Source: Streptomyces xanthophaeus (GTDB lineage Bacteria > Actinomycetota > Actinomycetes > Streptomycetales > Streptomycetaceae). From it: DNA of 64,000 nucleotides. Made by a program: the position numbers and the translations under genes. The notes beneath the pieces were generated by a model. That model made no database searches, was not told the DNA's origin, and was given only the letters and a program-made list of their open reading frames with translations. The stretch spans positions 1-64,000 of the forward strand of contig NZ_JOFT01000042.1 in the NCBI RefSeq assembly GCF_000725805.1, given 5' to 3'. This document shows positions 35,722-43,933 of this stretch, in pieces (positions within the stretch are counted from its first letter, which is position 1; the number at the start of each line of letters is the position of its first letter).

Positions 35722-36669
35722 TCAGCGGGCGACGAAGATCCGTACCTCGTCGGGGACGGCGTCGTGCGGGTCCGCCTCACCGGACTTGCCGCTGTCGCCC
35801 TTGTGCTGCCACTGGCCCCGGGCCTGCCCGCCGACCCAGCCCGCGTCGCCGTACGAGACCCGGGCGATGCCCAGCTCGTGCGAGCGCGCCACCGCCCAGT
35901 GCGCCATCGCCCGGCCGCGGCGGGCCTCTTCGGGGCCGCCGTCCCGCTTGAGCCGGAGGTTGACCTCGGGCTCCGGGACCGCGCCCGCCTCCGTCCGGCC
36001 CTCCGGCGCACTGCCCGCGGCGCCGAGCGTCTGCTTGCCGAAGGCCCGTACCAGCTCCGCCTCGATCTTCTGCGGGTCACCGCGCAGCGGGGCCGGACCC
36101 GAGCAGAACAGCACGCCGCCCTCGCCGAAGGCGGCCGTCAGGACCGTCGCGTCCGGCTCGTGCTTCGCGTACGCCTGCGGATAGCCGCTGCGCTGCACCT
36201 TCTGCGCGGCCACGGTCAGGGGCAGCCGCGAGTACCCCGGGACGTCGACGAGGTGGTCGTAGAAGATCGCGGCCGAGTACACCGGGTCCGTGATCTGCTC
36301 CGGGGTGCCCCAGCCCTGCGAGGGCCGCTGCTGGAACAGGCCCAGCGAGTCGCGGTCGCCGTGGTCGAGGTTGCGCAGCGCCGACTCCTGCATCGCGGTC
36401 GCCAGCGCGATCGTCACCGCCCGGTCCGGCAGCCCCTTGGAGATGCCGACGGCCGCTATCGTCGCCGCGTTCGCGGCCTGCTCGGGCGTCATCTCGTACT
36501 TCTGCCCGCCGTCGCCGCCCACGGAGGCGGAGCAGTACGGGGCGCCCGCACCTCCGTTGGAGTCCCGTTGGACGGCGAAGTAGCCGATCACCGCGATCAG
36601 CACGAGGAAACCGACGGCCACGCGGAGCGGCCTGCGGCGACGGGGGCGAATGCGACGGGTCTCGGACAC
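35722..36669 (-). CDS. Membrane-anchored lytic-transglycosylase-like protein
   Basis: 315 residues. A basic N-terminus (RRIRPRRRRP) and one transmembrane helix at about 16-32 anchor it outward. Residues 70-160 resemble a lysozyme-like fold: TIALATAMQESALRNLDHG with a possible catalytic Glu in MQES, and DSLGLFQQRPSQGWG, the GLFQ motif of SLT domains. The C-terminus is variable and charged. Databases often name such proteins heavy-metal transporter, which the sequence does not support. GTG 36669 was chosen since it starts right before the basic patch. It is divergent from dapE over 86 bp. Confidence 0.75.
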   Translation of the reverse strand: MSETRRIRPRRRRPLRVAVGFLVLIAVIGYFAVQRDSNGGAGAPYCSASVGGDGGQKYEMTPEQAANAATIAAVGISKGLPDRAVTIALATAMQESALRNLDHGDRDSLGLFQQRPSQGWGTPEQITDPVYSAAIFYDHLVDVPGYSRLPLTVAAQKVQRSGYPQAYAKHEPDATVLTAAFGEGGVLFCSGPAPLRGDPQKIEAELVRAFGKQTLGAAGSAPEGRTEAGAVPEPEVNLRLKRDGGPEEARRGRAMAHWAVARSHELGIARVSYGDAGWVGGQARGQWQHKGDSGKSGEADPHDAVPDEVRIFVAR

Positions 36670-36755
36670 GCGGCCCACCGTACTTGAGGCATATGACGCG
36701 TCCACCGGCCGGACGACGGGGGTGTGTCCGGTCCCGGCGGGTTAGGGTCGGTTCC

Positions 36756-37835
36756 ATGCCCGAATCCGAGCTGGACCTCACCCTGGACGCCGCCGAGCTG
36801 ACCGCCCGGCTCGTCGACATTCCTTCCGTGAGCGGCGACGAGAAGGTACTCGCCGACCTCGTGGAACACGCGCTGCGCGCCCTGCCGCACCTGACCGTGG
36901 ACCGCTTCGGCAACAACGTCGTCGCCCGTACGCAGCTGGGCCGGGCCGAGCGCGTCGTCCTCGCCGGCCACCTCGACACCGTCCCGATCGCGGACAACGT
37001 GCCGTCCCGCCTCGACGAGAACGACGTCCTGTGGGGCTGCGGCACCACCGACATGAAGTCGGGCGTCGCCGTGCAGCTGCGCATCGCCGCGACCGTGCCC
37101 GAACCCAACCGCGACCTCACCTTCGTTTTCTACGACCAGGAAGAGGTCGCCGCCGACCTCAACGGCCTCGGCAAGGTCGCCGAGGCACACCCCGACTGGC
37201 TGACCGGGGACTTCGCCGTCCTGCTGGAGCCCTCGAACGCCGAGGTCGAGGGCGGCTGCCAGGGCACCCTGCGGGTCCTGCTGCGCACCGCGGGCGAGCG
37301 CGCCCACTCCGCGCGCAGCTGGATGGGGTCCAACGCCATCCACACCGCCGGACCGATCCTGGCCAAGCTGGCGGCGTACGAGCCCCGCAAGCCGGTCATC
37401 GACGGCCTGGAGTACCACGAGGGCCTCAACGCCGTCCGGATCGAGGGCGGCGTCGCCAACAACGTGATCCCCGACGCCTGCACGGTGACGGTCAACTTCC
37501 GCTACGCCCCGGACCGCAGCGAGGACGAGGCGCTGGCGCACGTACGGGAGGTCTTCGCGGACTGCGACATCGCCGAGTTCGTCGTCGACGACTCCTCCGG
37601 CGGCGCCCTCCCCGGCCTCGGCCACCCGGCGGCCGCGGCGTTCATGGAGGCGGTCGGCGGCCGCGCCATGCCGAAGTTCGGCTGGACGGACGTCTCGCGC
37701 TTCAGCGCGCTGGGCGTCCCGGCGGTCAACTACGGCCCGGGCAACGCCCTGCTGGCCCACAAGGTCGACGAGCGGGTCGAGACGAAGGCGATCCTGCACT
37801 GCGAGGAACGACTCCGCGCCTGGCTGACCTCCTGA
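36756..37835 (+). CDS. dapE: Succinyl-diaminopimelate desuccinylase DapE
   Basis: 359 residues, M20 metallopeptidase family. Zinc and catalytic residues are in AGHLDTVPIA, GTTDMKSG, YDQEEVAAD (catalytic Glu pair) and LLEPSNAEVEGGCQG. It hydrolyses N-succinyl-LL-DAP to LL-DAP and succinate. There is no Shine-Dalgarno; TAGGGT at 36743-36748 sits 7 nt before the ATG, a leaderless arrangement. Confidence 0.95.
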   Translation: MPESELDLTLDAAELTARLVDIPSVSGDEKVLADLVEHALRALPHLTVDRFGNNVVARTQLGRAERVVLAGHLDTVPIADNVPSRLDENDVLWGCGTTDMKSGVAVQLRIAATVPEPNRDLTFVFYDQEEVAADLNGLGKVAEAHPDWLTGDFAVLLEPSNAEVEGGCQGTLRVLLRTAGERAHSARSWMGSNAIHTAGPILAKLAAYEPRKPVIDGLEYHEGLNAVRIEGGVANNVIPDACTVTVNFRYAPDRSEDEALAHVREVFADCDIAEFVVDDSSGGALPGLGHPAAAAFMEAVGGRAMPKFGWTDVSRFSALGVPAVNYGPGNALLAHKVDERVETKAILHCEERLRAWLTS

Positions 37836-37899
37836 ATTCCGCCTCCCGTCACCTTTGTGCGCCTACCCTGATCCAACGATCAGCAGGAGGGAGCACATC

Positions 37900-38667
37900 A
37901 TGGGCAACCGCGGTAATCCTGACGGGGAAGCTCGTCGTCGGCCCGAGGAGCAGCAGCTCGGGCCGGTGCTGAGGAGGCGGAGCCAGGTGCAGGCCGGGAG
38001 TACGACGGACCAGCGGCTGCTGGATTCCGCCGGGCCCTCCGAGTGGGTGCACACCGATCCCTGGCGGGTCCTGCGCATCCAGTCGGAGTTCATCGAGGGC
38101 TTCGGCACGCTCGCCGAGCTGCCGCCCGCGATCAGCGTGTTCGGCTCGGCCCGCACCCCGGCGGGGACGCCCGAGTACGAGGCGGGCGTACGGATCGGCA
38201 GCGCGCTGGTCGACGCGGGCTTCGCGGTGATCACCGGCGGTGGTCCGGGCGCCATGGAGGCGGCCAACAAGGGCGCGCGCGAGGCGGGCGGCATCTCCGT
38301 CGGCCTCGGCATCGAGCTGCCCTTCGAACAGGGCCTCAACGAGCACGTCGACCTGGGCCTGAACTTCCGGTACTTCTTCGTCCGCAAGACGATGTTCGTG
38401 AAGTACAGCCAGGGCTTCGTCGTCCTGCCGGGCGGACTCGGCACGCTGGACGAGATGTTCGAGGCGCTGACCCTCGTCCAGACGCAGAAGATCACCCGCT
38501 TCCCGATCGTGCTGTTCGGCACGGCGTACTGGAGCGGCCTGATCGACTGGCTGAAGAACACGGTGATCGCGCAGGGCAAGGCCTCGGAGAAGGACCTCTA
38601 CCTGTTCCACGTCACGGACGACGTGGACGAGGCGATCGCCCTGGTGACGAAGGAAGTCGGGAAGTAG
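37900..38667 (+). CDS. LOG-family nucleotide phosphoribohydrolase
   Basis: 255 residues of the TIGR00730 group. GGGPGAMEAANKGA and PGGLGTLDEMFE are the two hallmark motifs for cleaving cytokinin riboside monophosphates; a Lys in FVRKTMF is also conserved. It probably releases a base from N6-modified AMP, or acts on other nucleotides. GGAGG is 8 nt before the ATG. The first 60 residues are an extra hydrophilic extension. Neighbour order dapE-LOG-folP2-tag is like M. tuberculosis. Confidence 0.92.
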   Translation: MGNRGNPDGEARRRPEEQQLGPVLRRRSQVQAGSTTDQRLLDSAGPSEWVHTDPWRVLRIQSEFIEGFGTLAELPPAISVFGSARTPAGTPEYEAGVRIGSALVDAGFAVITGGGPGAMEAANKGAREAGGISVGLGIELPFEQGLNEHVDLGLNFRYFFVRKTMFVKYSQGFVVLPGGLGTLDEMFEALTLVQTQKITRFPIVLFGTAYWSGLIDWLKNTVIAQGKASEKDLYLFHVTDDVDEAIALVTKEVGK

Positions 38668-38673
38668 GGCGAC

Positions 38674-38701
38674 GGGGCCCGGGCCGGGAGGCCCGGGCCC
38701 C
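38674..38701. terminator. Bidirectional terminator between LOG and folP2-like genes
   Basis: 11-bp stem GGGGCCCGGGC / GCCCGGGCCCC (38674-38684, 38691-38701) with a 6-nt loop, starting 7 bp after the LOG stop. Confidence 0.75.
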
Positions 38702-38739
38702 CGGAGCTCCGGCGGCTCGGGCCGGGCCGCCCCGACGGC

Positions 38740-39600
38740 TCAGGCCAGGCCGCGGCGGGCGACCGCCGGCGGGCGGAGCCCCTGGATCGAGCGGACCATG
38801 TCCAGGACCTGCTTCGTCTCCGCGACCTCGTGGACCCGGTAGACCTGCGCGCCGAGCCAGGCCGAGACGGCCGTCGTGGCCAGGGTGCCCAGCAGCCGTT
38901 CCTTGACCGGCTTGTCGAGGCTCTCGCCGACGAAGTCCTTGTTGGACAGGGAGACCAGGACCGGCCAGCCCGTCGCCGTCATCTCGTCCAGCCGGCGCGT
39001 GGCCTCCAGCGAGTGGCGGGTGTTCTTCCCGAAGTCGTGCCCCGGATCGATCATGATCGCGTCGCGGCGGACGCCGAGGGCCTCGGCGCGTTCGGCGAGG
39101 CCGACGGTGACCCGCAGGATGTCCGCCATCACGTCCTCGTACGCTGTCCGGTGCGGCCGGGTACGCGGTTCCACGCCGCCCGCATGGGTGCAGACCAGCC
39201 CGGCGCCGTAGCGCGCGGCGACCTCCGCCAGCTTGGGGTCCACCCCGCCCCAGGCGTCGTTCAGCACGTCGGCCCCGGCCTCGCAGACCGCCTCGCCGAC
39301 CTCGTGCCGCCAGGTGTCCACGCTGATCACCACGTCCGGGTGGCGGCGCCGGACCTCGGCGACGAAGCCGACCGTGCGCCGCGCCTCCTCGGCCGCGTCC
39401 ACGTGCTCGCCCGGACCCGCCTTCACCCCGCCGATGTCGATGATCGCGGCGCCCTCGGCGACCGCCTGCTCGACGCGGTCCAGGGCCGGCTCGTCGAGGA
39501 AGGTCGCGCCCTGGTCGTAGAAGGAGTCCGGCGTCCGGTTCACGATGGCCATGATCACCGGCTCGTGGGTGTCGAACTCGCGCCTGCCCAGTCGCAGCAT
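38740..39600 (-). CDS. folP2: Dihydropteroate-synthase-like protein, FolP2 group
   Basis: 286 residues forming the DHPS TIM barrel. The first motif reads AIVNRTPDSFYDQG instead of the canonical NVTPDSFSDGG, and IDIGGVKAGPG replaces IDVGGESTRPG, so the p-aminobenzoate/pterin site is altered. DPGHDFGKN and the C-terminal RVHEVAETKQVLDM are retained. These differences mark the actinobacterial FolP2 branch; in mycobacteria it is reported not to supply folate synthesis. The natural substrate is unknown. It runs opposite to its neighbours, with 82 bp of divergent promoter space to the DivIVA-like gene. Confidence 0.85.
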   Translation of the reverse strand: MLRLGRREFDTHEPVIMAIVNRTPDSFYDQGATFLDEPALDRVEQAVAEGAAIIDIGGVKAGPGEHVDAAEEARRTVGFVAEVRRRHPDVVISVDTWRHEVGEAVCEAGADVLNDAWGGVDPKLAEVAARYGAGLVCTHAGGVEPRTRPHRTAYEDVMADILRVTVGLAERAEALGVRRDAIMIDPGHDFGKNTRHSLEATRRLDEMTATGWPVLVSLSNKDFVGESLDKPVKERLLGTLATTAVSAWLGAQVYRVHEVAETKQVLDMVRSIQGLRPPAVARRGLA

Positions 39601-39682
39601 CCTGCTCTTTCCTCCTTCGGCGGCCCTTGCGCCTCGCCTGCGACCTTAACCTGGTGGCCGGAGTCTCTCAGGGGAGTTGATC

Positions 39683-40063
39683 GTGTTCTTCTTCTTGATG
39701 ATCGCGCTGGTCGTGGTCGTGGCGGCGGTCACCCTTGCCGTGATCGGCGGGGGTTCGGAGGCCGTGCTGCCGGAAGCGGAGCCGGACCGGGTGGCCGACG
39801 GGCTGCCGGAGAGCCGTCCCGTCGTACGGGCCGACATCGACGCGCTGCGGCTGCCCGTCGCGCCCCGCGGCTACCGGATGGCCGAGGTGGACGACGTCCT
39901 GGAGCGGCTGGCGGCGGAGCTGGCCGAGCGGGACGCCCGGATCGCCCAGCTGACGGCGGTGGCGGCCGGCCCGGCGCCCGTGGACGCGGGCCCCGCGGAC
40001 GCGGTCCCGCAGGACGGGGACGGCCACATCGACCTCACCAAGCACGGGGACGGGGACCGGTGA
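39683..40063 (+). CDS. DivIVA-domain membrane protein
   Basis: 126 residues. One N-terminal transmembrane helix (FFFLMIALVVVVAAVTLAVI), then after a linker a DivIVA-like patch LPVAPRGYRMAEVDDVLERLAAELAERD, which in DivIVA proteins binds curved membranes and coils. The C-terminus is acidic. The GTG at 39683 has GGGGAG 6 nt upstream, better than TTG 39677. It overlaps tag by 4 bp. M. tuberculosis Rv1209 is in the same position. Confidence 0.8.
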   Translation: MFFFLMIALVVVVAAVTLAVIGGGSEAVLPEAEPDRVADGLPESRPVVRADIDALRLPVAPRGYRMAEVDDVLERLAAELAERDARIAQLTAVAAGPAPVDAGPADAVPQDGDGHIDLTKHGDGDR

Positions 40064-40638
40064 GCGCCGCGGCCGCGGGCGCGGACGGGCTGCTGCGCTG
40101 CCCGTGGGCGCTGGCCACGGAGGACTACATCGCCTACCACGACACGGAGTGGGGCCGTCCGGTCCACGGTGACGACGCGCTGTACGAGCGGCTGTGCCTG
40201 GAGGCCTTCCAGTCCGGGCTGTCGTGGCTGACGATCCTGCGGCGGCGGGAGGGCTTCCGCAAGGCGTTCTCCTCATTCGAGATCGCGGCGGTCGCGGAGT
40301 TCGGACCGGCGGACGCGGAACGCCTCCTCGCCGACGAGGGGATCATCCGCAACCGGGCCAAGATCGAGGCGACCTTGGCCAATGCCAAGGTCCTGGCCGG
40401 GTGGGAGCCGGGCGAGCTCGACACCCTGATCTGGTCGCACGTCCCGGAGGAGCCCGGCCCGGCCCCCGTGACGACCGAACTGGTCCCGGCGGTCACCCCG
40501 GAGTCCACGGCACTCGCCAAGGCCCTGAAGAAGGCGGGCATCCGCTTCGTCGGACCCACCACCGCCTACGCCCTGATGCAGGCCTGCGGGCTGGTCAACG
40601 ACCACCTGGCCGCCTGTGTCTCCCGCGACCCCGCCTGA
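40060..40638 (+). CDS. tag: DNA-3-methyladenine glycosylase I
   Basis: 192 residues. LLRCPWA, YHDTEWGRP and NDHLAACV supply the Cys and His zinc-snap ligands known in Tag, and FQSGLSWLTILRRREGFRKAF is the family signature (given here in part: SGLSWLTILRRR). It excises 3-methyladenine in base-excision repair. The GTG start overlaps the preceding stop by GTGA. Confidence 0.95.
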   Translation: MSAAAAGADGLLRCPWALATEDYIAYHDTEWGRPVHGDDALYERLCLEAFQSGLSWLTILRRREGFRKAFSSFEIAAVAEFGPADAERLLADEGIIRNRAKIEATLANAKVLAGWEPGELDTLIWSHVPEEPGPAPVTTELVPAVTPESTALAKALKKAGIRFVGPTTAYALMQACGLVNDHLAACVSRDPA

Positions 40639-40671
40639 TCCGGCGCGGCGGGCGGCTGGTATCGAGTCCCC

Positions 40672-41208
40672 ATGGACACCGAACACGCCCGTCCCGACGA
40701 CCTGGCCGCGCTGCGGACCCTCTTCGGCGCGGGCACGCCGCCGCTCGGCTGGGACGCCGTGCGCGCCTTCGAGGCGGAGCACGCGATCGTGCTCCCCGAG
40801 CCCTACCGGACGCTCGTCGCGGAGGTCTGCGACGGCTTCCCGGCCGGGCCGCCGCACTACGGCCTGGAGCCGGTGGCGGCCCTGCCCGTGGACTGGGGGC
40901 ACGGCCGCCCCGCGCGGGTGCTCGCCGAGCCCTTCCCCCTGACGGAGGCCTGGACCTGGGAGGACGACGAGGACGGGCCCGCCGGGGAGGGCGCAGGGGA
41001 GTTCGAGGCGCGGCTCGCCCCGGTCTTCGACCACGGCTCGGTCGTGCTGGGCACCGACGGCTGCGGGATGAACTGGCACCTCGTCGTGACCGGAGCCGAG
41101 CGGGGCCGCGTATGGCTCGTCACCGGCGAGGGGGCCCTGCCCTTCGGCGGCTTCGCCGCATGGGCCGGGCACTGGGCCGCCGGACGGGACTGGTTCGACA
41201 CCGAATGA
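40672..41208 (+). CDS. SMI1/KNR4-family protein
   Basis: 178 residues. The AFEAEHAIVLPEPYRTLVAEVCDG stretch and the GTDGCGMNWHLVVTG segment give the SMI1/KNR4 fold often found as immunity protein against toxins or as a small regulatory scaffold. No toxin gene is next to it, so this is probably a housekeeping or stray member. It starts 33 bp after tag with no strong Shine-Dalgarno. Confidence 0.75.
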   Translation: MDTEHARPDDLAALRTLFGAGTPPLGWDAVRAFEAEHAIVLPEPYRTLVAEVCDGFPAGPPHYGLEPVAALPVDWGHGRPARVLAEPFPLTEAWTWEDDEDGPAGEGAGEFEARLAPVFDHGSVVLGTDGCGMNWHLVVTGAERGRVWLVTGEGALPFGGFAAWAGHWAAGRDWFDTE

Positions 41209-41209
41209 A

Positions 41210-41230
41210 GCGCCCGGCGCGGCCGGGCGC
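41210..41230. terminator. Terminator between the SMI1-like and enoyl-CoA hydratase genes
   Basis: 9-bp stem GCGCCCGGC / GCCGGGCGC with a 3-nt loop, directly after the stop. The two genes converge here. Confidence 0.6.
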
Positions 41231-41260
41231 ACACCGCCCGGCCGCGTCCTGAGGGCCCGC

Positions 41261-42064
41261 TCAGCGCCCGAGGTACTTGGGCGGCTGCTTCGCGAGGAAG
41301 GCCTCGACGGCGATGCCGTGGTCGGCGGAGGCCCCTGCGCGGGTCTGGAGGGCGTCCTCGCGCTCCAGCGCCTCGGGGAGGGAGTGGGAGGCCCCGTACG
41401 CCAGGGACTCCTTCAGCGCCGCGTAGGCGACCGTGGGGCCCGAGGCCAGCGCGCGGGCCACCGACTCGGCCTCCGCGTGCAGGGAGTCCGAGGGGACCAG
41501 CCGGTTGGCGATGCCGAGTTCGTACGCCTCCTGGGCCTTCACCGAGCGCGGGAAGAGCAGCAGGTCACTGGCGCGCGAGCCGCCGATCAGCCGGGGCAGG
41601 GTCCAGGAGACCCCGGAGTCGGCGGTCAGGGCGACGCCCGCGAACGAGGTGTTGAAGGAGGCGGTGTCGGCGACGACCCGGAAGTCCGCCGCCAGGGCGA
41701 AGCCGAAGCCCGCTCCGGCCGCGACGCCGTTCACGCCGGCCACCACCGGCTTGGGCATCTCGGTGAGCGCCCGCACGATCGGGTTGTAGTGCTCCGACAC
41801 GGTGGTCATCGTCAGCGAGGAGCCGCCCTCGCGGTCGGCCGCCAGGTTCCCGATGTGCTCCTTGAGGTCCTGGCCGACGCAGAAGGCCCGGTTGCCCGCC
41901 GCGGTCAGCAGGACGGCCCGCACCGCGGTGTCCCCGGCCGCCGCCAGGACCGCGTCGCGCAGGGCGACCTTGGCCTCCGTGTTCATGGCGTTCATCGCGT
42001 CCGGACGGTTGATCGTGATGGTCGCGAGTCCGTCGGTCACTTCGTAGAGCACGCTGTCGGCCAT
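41261..42064 (-). CDS. Enoyl-CoA hydratase/isomerase (PaaG-like)
   Basis: 267 residues, crotonase fold. RAFCVGQDLKEH and GVNGVAAGAGFGFALAAD form the oxyanion hole and CoA site; in the usual second catalytic position the sequence has GVALTADSGVSWTLPRLIG, Asp rather than Glu, as in PaaG-type isomerases. It acts on enoyl-CoA in fatty- or aromatic-acid catabolism; no paa genes are adjacent. ATG 42064 was chosen; the upstream extension in the open frame has no family match. 333 bp separate it from the divergent DUF3117 gene. Confidence 0.9.
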   Translation of the reverse strand: MADSVLYEVTDGLATITINRPDAMNAMNTEAKVALRDAVLAAAGDTAVRAVLLTAAGNRAFCVGQDLKEHIGNLAADREGGSSLTMTTVSEHYNPIVRALTEMPKPVVAGVNGVAAGAGFGFALAADFRVVADTASFNTSFAGVALTADSGVSWTLPRLIGGSRASDLLLFPRSVKAQEAYELGIANRLVPSDSLHAEAESVARALASGPTVAYAALKESLAYGASHSLPEALEREDALQTRAGASADHGIAVEAFLAKQPPKYLGR

Positions 42065-42275
42065 GGCAGGGGGTCCCCCTTCGTCGCGGGCTTGGCTACC
42101 GGCCGGTATCGGCAGGTGCAAGGGCCAGCATGGCGGACCGGACGTGAACGGCACATGTGATGTGCGTCAAAGAAAGCGCATGCGGTTCGGCCGGGGCAGC
42201 GGCGAAGTATCGCAGGCGGGTCCCCGAAATGAGTGGTTTTGGTCGAGCGCGTTGCACAAGCGTTCCCGGGCGATG

Positions 42276-42306
42276 TTGGTCATCGGGTCCTGACATGCGG
42301 GATAAT
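42276..42306 (+). promoter_or_regulatory. Candidate promoter of the DUF3117 gene
   Basis: GATAAT at 42301-42306 (one mismatch to consensus) with TTGGTC at 42276-42281, spacing 19 bp, a little long. Transcripts would have about 85 nt of leader to ATG 42398. Elsewhere in 42065-42397 I see nothing recognisable. Confidence 0.4.
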
Positions 42307-42397
42307 GGCTGGGAAGCAATGTGTTCGATGCCGGGTACTAGGCGCCTGAATGGGGCCGTCGGCTGACGATGAGCTGGTTTCAGGAAGGGGAACGAGC

Positions 42398-42565
42398 ATG
42401 GCGGCCATGAAGCCGCGGACGGGCGACGGCCCGCTCGAGGTCACCAAGGAGGGGCGGGGCATCGTCATGCGCGTACCGCTCGAGGGCGGCGGTCGGCTCG
42501 TCGTCGAGCTGACCCCGGACGAGGCGGACGCCCTGGGTGACGCCCTGAAGAAGGTCGTCGGCTAA
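42398..42565 (+). CDS. DUF3117 small protein
   Basis: 55 residues beginning MAAMKPRTGDGPLEVTKEG and ending LTPDEADALGDALKKVV. This nearly invariant actinobacterial protein (Rv1211 in M. tuberculosis) has no known function; the pattern suggests a compact beta hairpin plus one helix. GAAGGGGAA precedes the ATG. A very strong terminator follows, so it is monocistronic and probably well expressed. Confidence 0.93.
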   Translation: MAAMKPRTGDGPLEVTKEGRGIVMRVPLEGGGRLVVELTPDEADALGDALKKVVG

Positions 42566-42597
42566 CCCGCTGACCGCACTTCTCCACCTGATTTCTG

Positions 42598-42632
42598 CGC
42601 TGCCCCGACCGCGATGAGCGGTCGGGGCAGCG
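42598..42632 (+). terminator. Terminator after DUF3117
   Basis: Perfect 15-bp stem CGCTGCCCCGACCGC / GCGGTCGGGGCAGCG with a 5-nt loop (42598-42612, 42618-42632). Confidence 0.92.
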
Positions 42633-42818
42633 TTGTGCTGCCCGCTGGGGCGCTGGGGCGTCGGACCTTCCGGCCGTCGGGCCGCGGGTCGCTGGGTCGT
42701 CGGGCTGCCGGGTCGTCGTTCCGTCGGGTCGTCGTCCTGCCGGGCTGCCGGGCCGCTGGTCGTCGGAGCCGTCGGAGCCGTCGGACCGCTGGGTCGCCGG
42801 GGCGGTCGTCCGCCGGTC

Positions 42819-42970
42819 CTCTGCCGCGGGCGGGCGTTCGGGTGCTCCGGTGGCCGGCCGTCGTCCCGGTGCTGCGCCGCTCCGGTGGCGCCACCCGCGG
42901 GTGCTCTGCCGCGGGCGGGCGTTCGGGTGCTCCGGTGGCCGGCCGTCGTCCCGGTGCTGCGCCGCTCCGG
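42819..42970. repeat. Two perfect 67-bp direct repeats
   Basis: 42819-42885 and 42904-42970 are identical, period 85 bp, with an 18-bp spacer. Period 85 is not a multiple of three, so the repeat does not preserve a reading frame, which argues against a coding role. Confidence 0.93.
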
Positions 42971-43101
42971 CGCCGGCGCCGCGCCGGCCTTTGGCGGCCG
43001 CAGCCGCGGTCGTCGGCTCCGCTGCCGGTGGCCGTCGGCCCGGCGGCACCGCTCGGCGCGCCCGGGTCTCCGGTGCCTTCGGGTGCGACCCCGTCTGCTG
43101 C

Positions 43102-43174
43102 CGGCTTCCCGCTCTCGCTCCCGCTGCTGGTTTCCTGCTCCCGCTTCCCGCTCTCGCTTCCGCTGCCGGTTTCC
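43102..43174. repeat. Two pyrimidine-rich 34-bp imperfect repeats
   Basis: 43102-43135 and 43141-43174 match at 31 of 34 positions, offset 39 bp. Both are C/T-rich on the plus strand (cttcccgctctcgct type). Confidence 0.85.
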
Positions 43175-43273
43175 GCTTCCGCTCCGTTCCTCGTTTCCTC
43201 TTTCCGCGCCCCTGCCCCGCCTTCCTCGCCTGACACGTCCCCTCGCGACGTGTCCTTCCTCCGGAGCCGTGCC

Positions 43274-43891
43274 ATGACCTTTTCCCCGCCCGCGCCCCCC
43301 GCCTTCGCGGACTGCGGCCCCCGTCTGAAGGCGGCCCGGGTCCTCTCCGACGGCCTGGCCCCCGGGAACCTCGTGGTGGGCCTGCTCCTGCTGATCGGCT
43401 GGCACAGCACCGGGTCCTGGGCGGGCCTCGGCTGGGGGCTGCTCGCCGCGTTCTTCTGCGGCGTGATCCCGATCGGGATCATCATGTTCGGCGTACGGCG
43501 GGGCGCCCTGACCGACCAGCACATCCGGGTGCGCCGTCAGCGGGTCCTGCCGATGGCGCTGAGCCTCGTCTCCGTCGTCGCCGGGATCGCCCTCGTCCAC
43601 GTCCTCGGAGCCCCGGCGGACGTCAGCGCGCTGGTCGTGGCGATGCTCGTCGGACTCGCCTCGTCCCTGCTGGTCACCCTCGGCTGGCAGATATCGGTCC
43701 ACATGTCGGTGGCCGGCGGCACCGTGATGATCCTTCTGATCGCCTTCGGCGCGCCGATGCTCCTCGCCGTCCCGGTGGCCGTGGCCGTCGGCTGGTCCCG
43801 CCTGGCGCTCCGGGCGCACACCCCGGCCCAGCTCCTCGCGGGCTCGGCGCTCGGCAGCACGGCGGCGCTCACCTTCGTGCTGCTGCGCTGA
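43274..43891 (+). CDS. PAP2-like integral membrane protein
   Basis: 205 residues with five or six transmembrane helices. SVHMSVAGG and GWSRLALRAHTPAQLLAG recall the second and third PAP2 phosphatase motifs, but the third has Gln where the family has Asp and the first motif is not clear, so phosphatase activity is doubtful. GGAG is 8 nt before ATG 43274. It may act in isoprenoid or lipid phosphate turnover by family analogy only. Confidence 0.75.
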   Translation: MTFSPPAPPAFADCGPRLKAARVLSDGLAPGNLVVGLLLLIGWHSTGSWAGLGWGLLAAFFCGVIPIGIIMFGVRRGALTDQHIRVRRQRVLPMALSLVSVVAGIALVHVLGAPADVSALVVAMLVGLASSLLVTLGWQISVHMSVAGGTVMILLIAFGAPMLLAVPVAVAVGWSRLALRAHTPAQLLAGSALGSTAALTFVLLR

Positions 43892-43933
43892 CGCGGGGCG
43901 ATGCGGCGGTGCGGCGGTGGGGCGGTACGGGCC

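Larger units (their letters stand above)
42633..43273. other. Repeat-rich stretch with no convincing gene
   Basis: About 640 bp between the DUF3117 terminator and the PAP2-like gene. Long open frames run on both strands, but neither shows the strong third-position G/C bias of neighbouring genes, and the translations are low-complexity. The first part repeats gtcgg/ccgtcgg-type pentamers, the middle has two perfect 67-bp repeats, and the last part is pyrimidine-rich on the plus strand. It may be a recently expanded noncoding region. A minus-strand frame starting at 43275 (MARLRRKDTSRG) is the best coding candidate but weak. Confidence 0.6.

Noticed and set aside
40672..41208. Toxin-immunity locus around the SMI1/KNR4 and SUFU genes
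   Set aside because: No polymorphic toxin, WXG100 or secretion gene lies beside either one.
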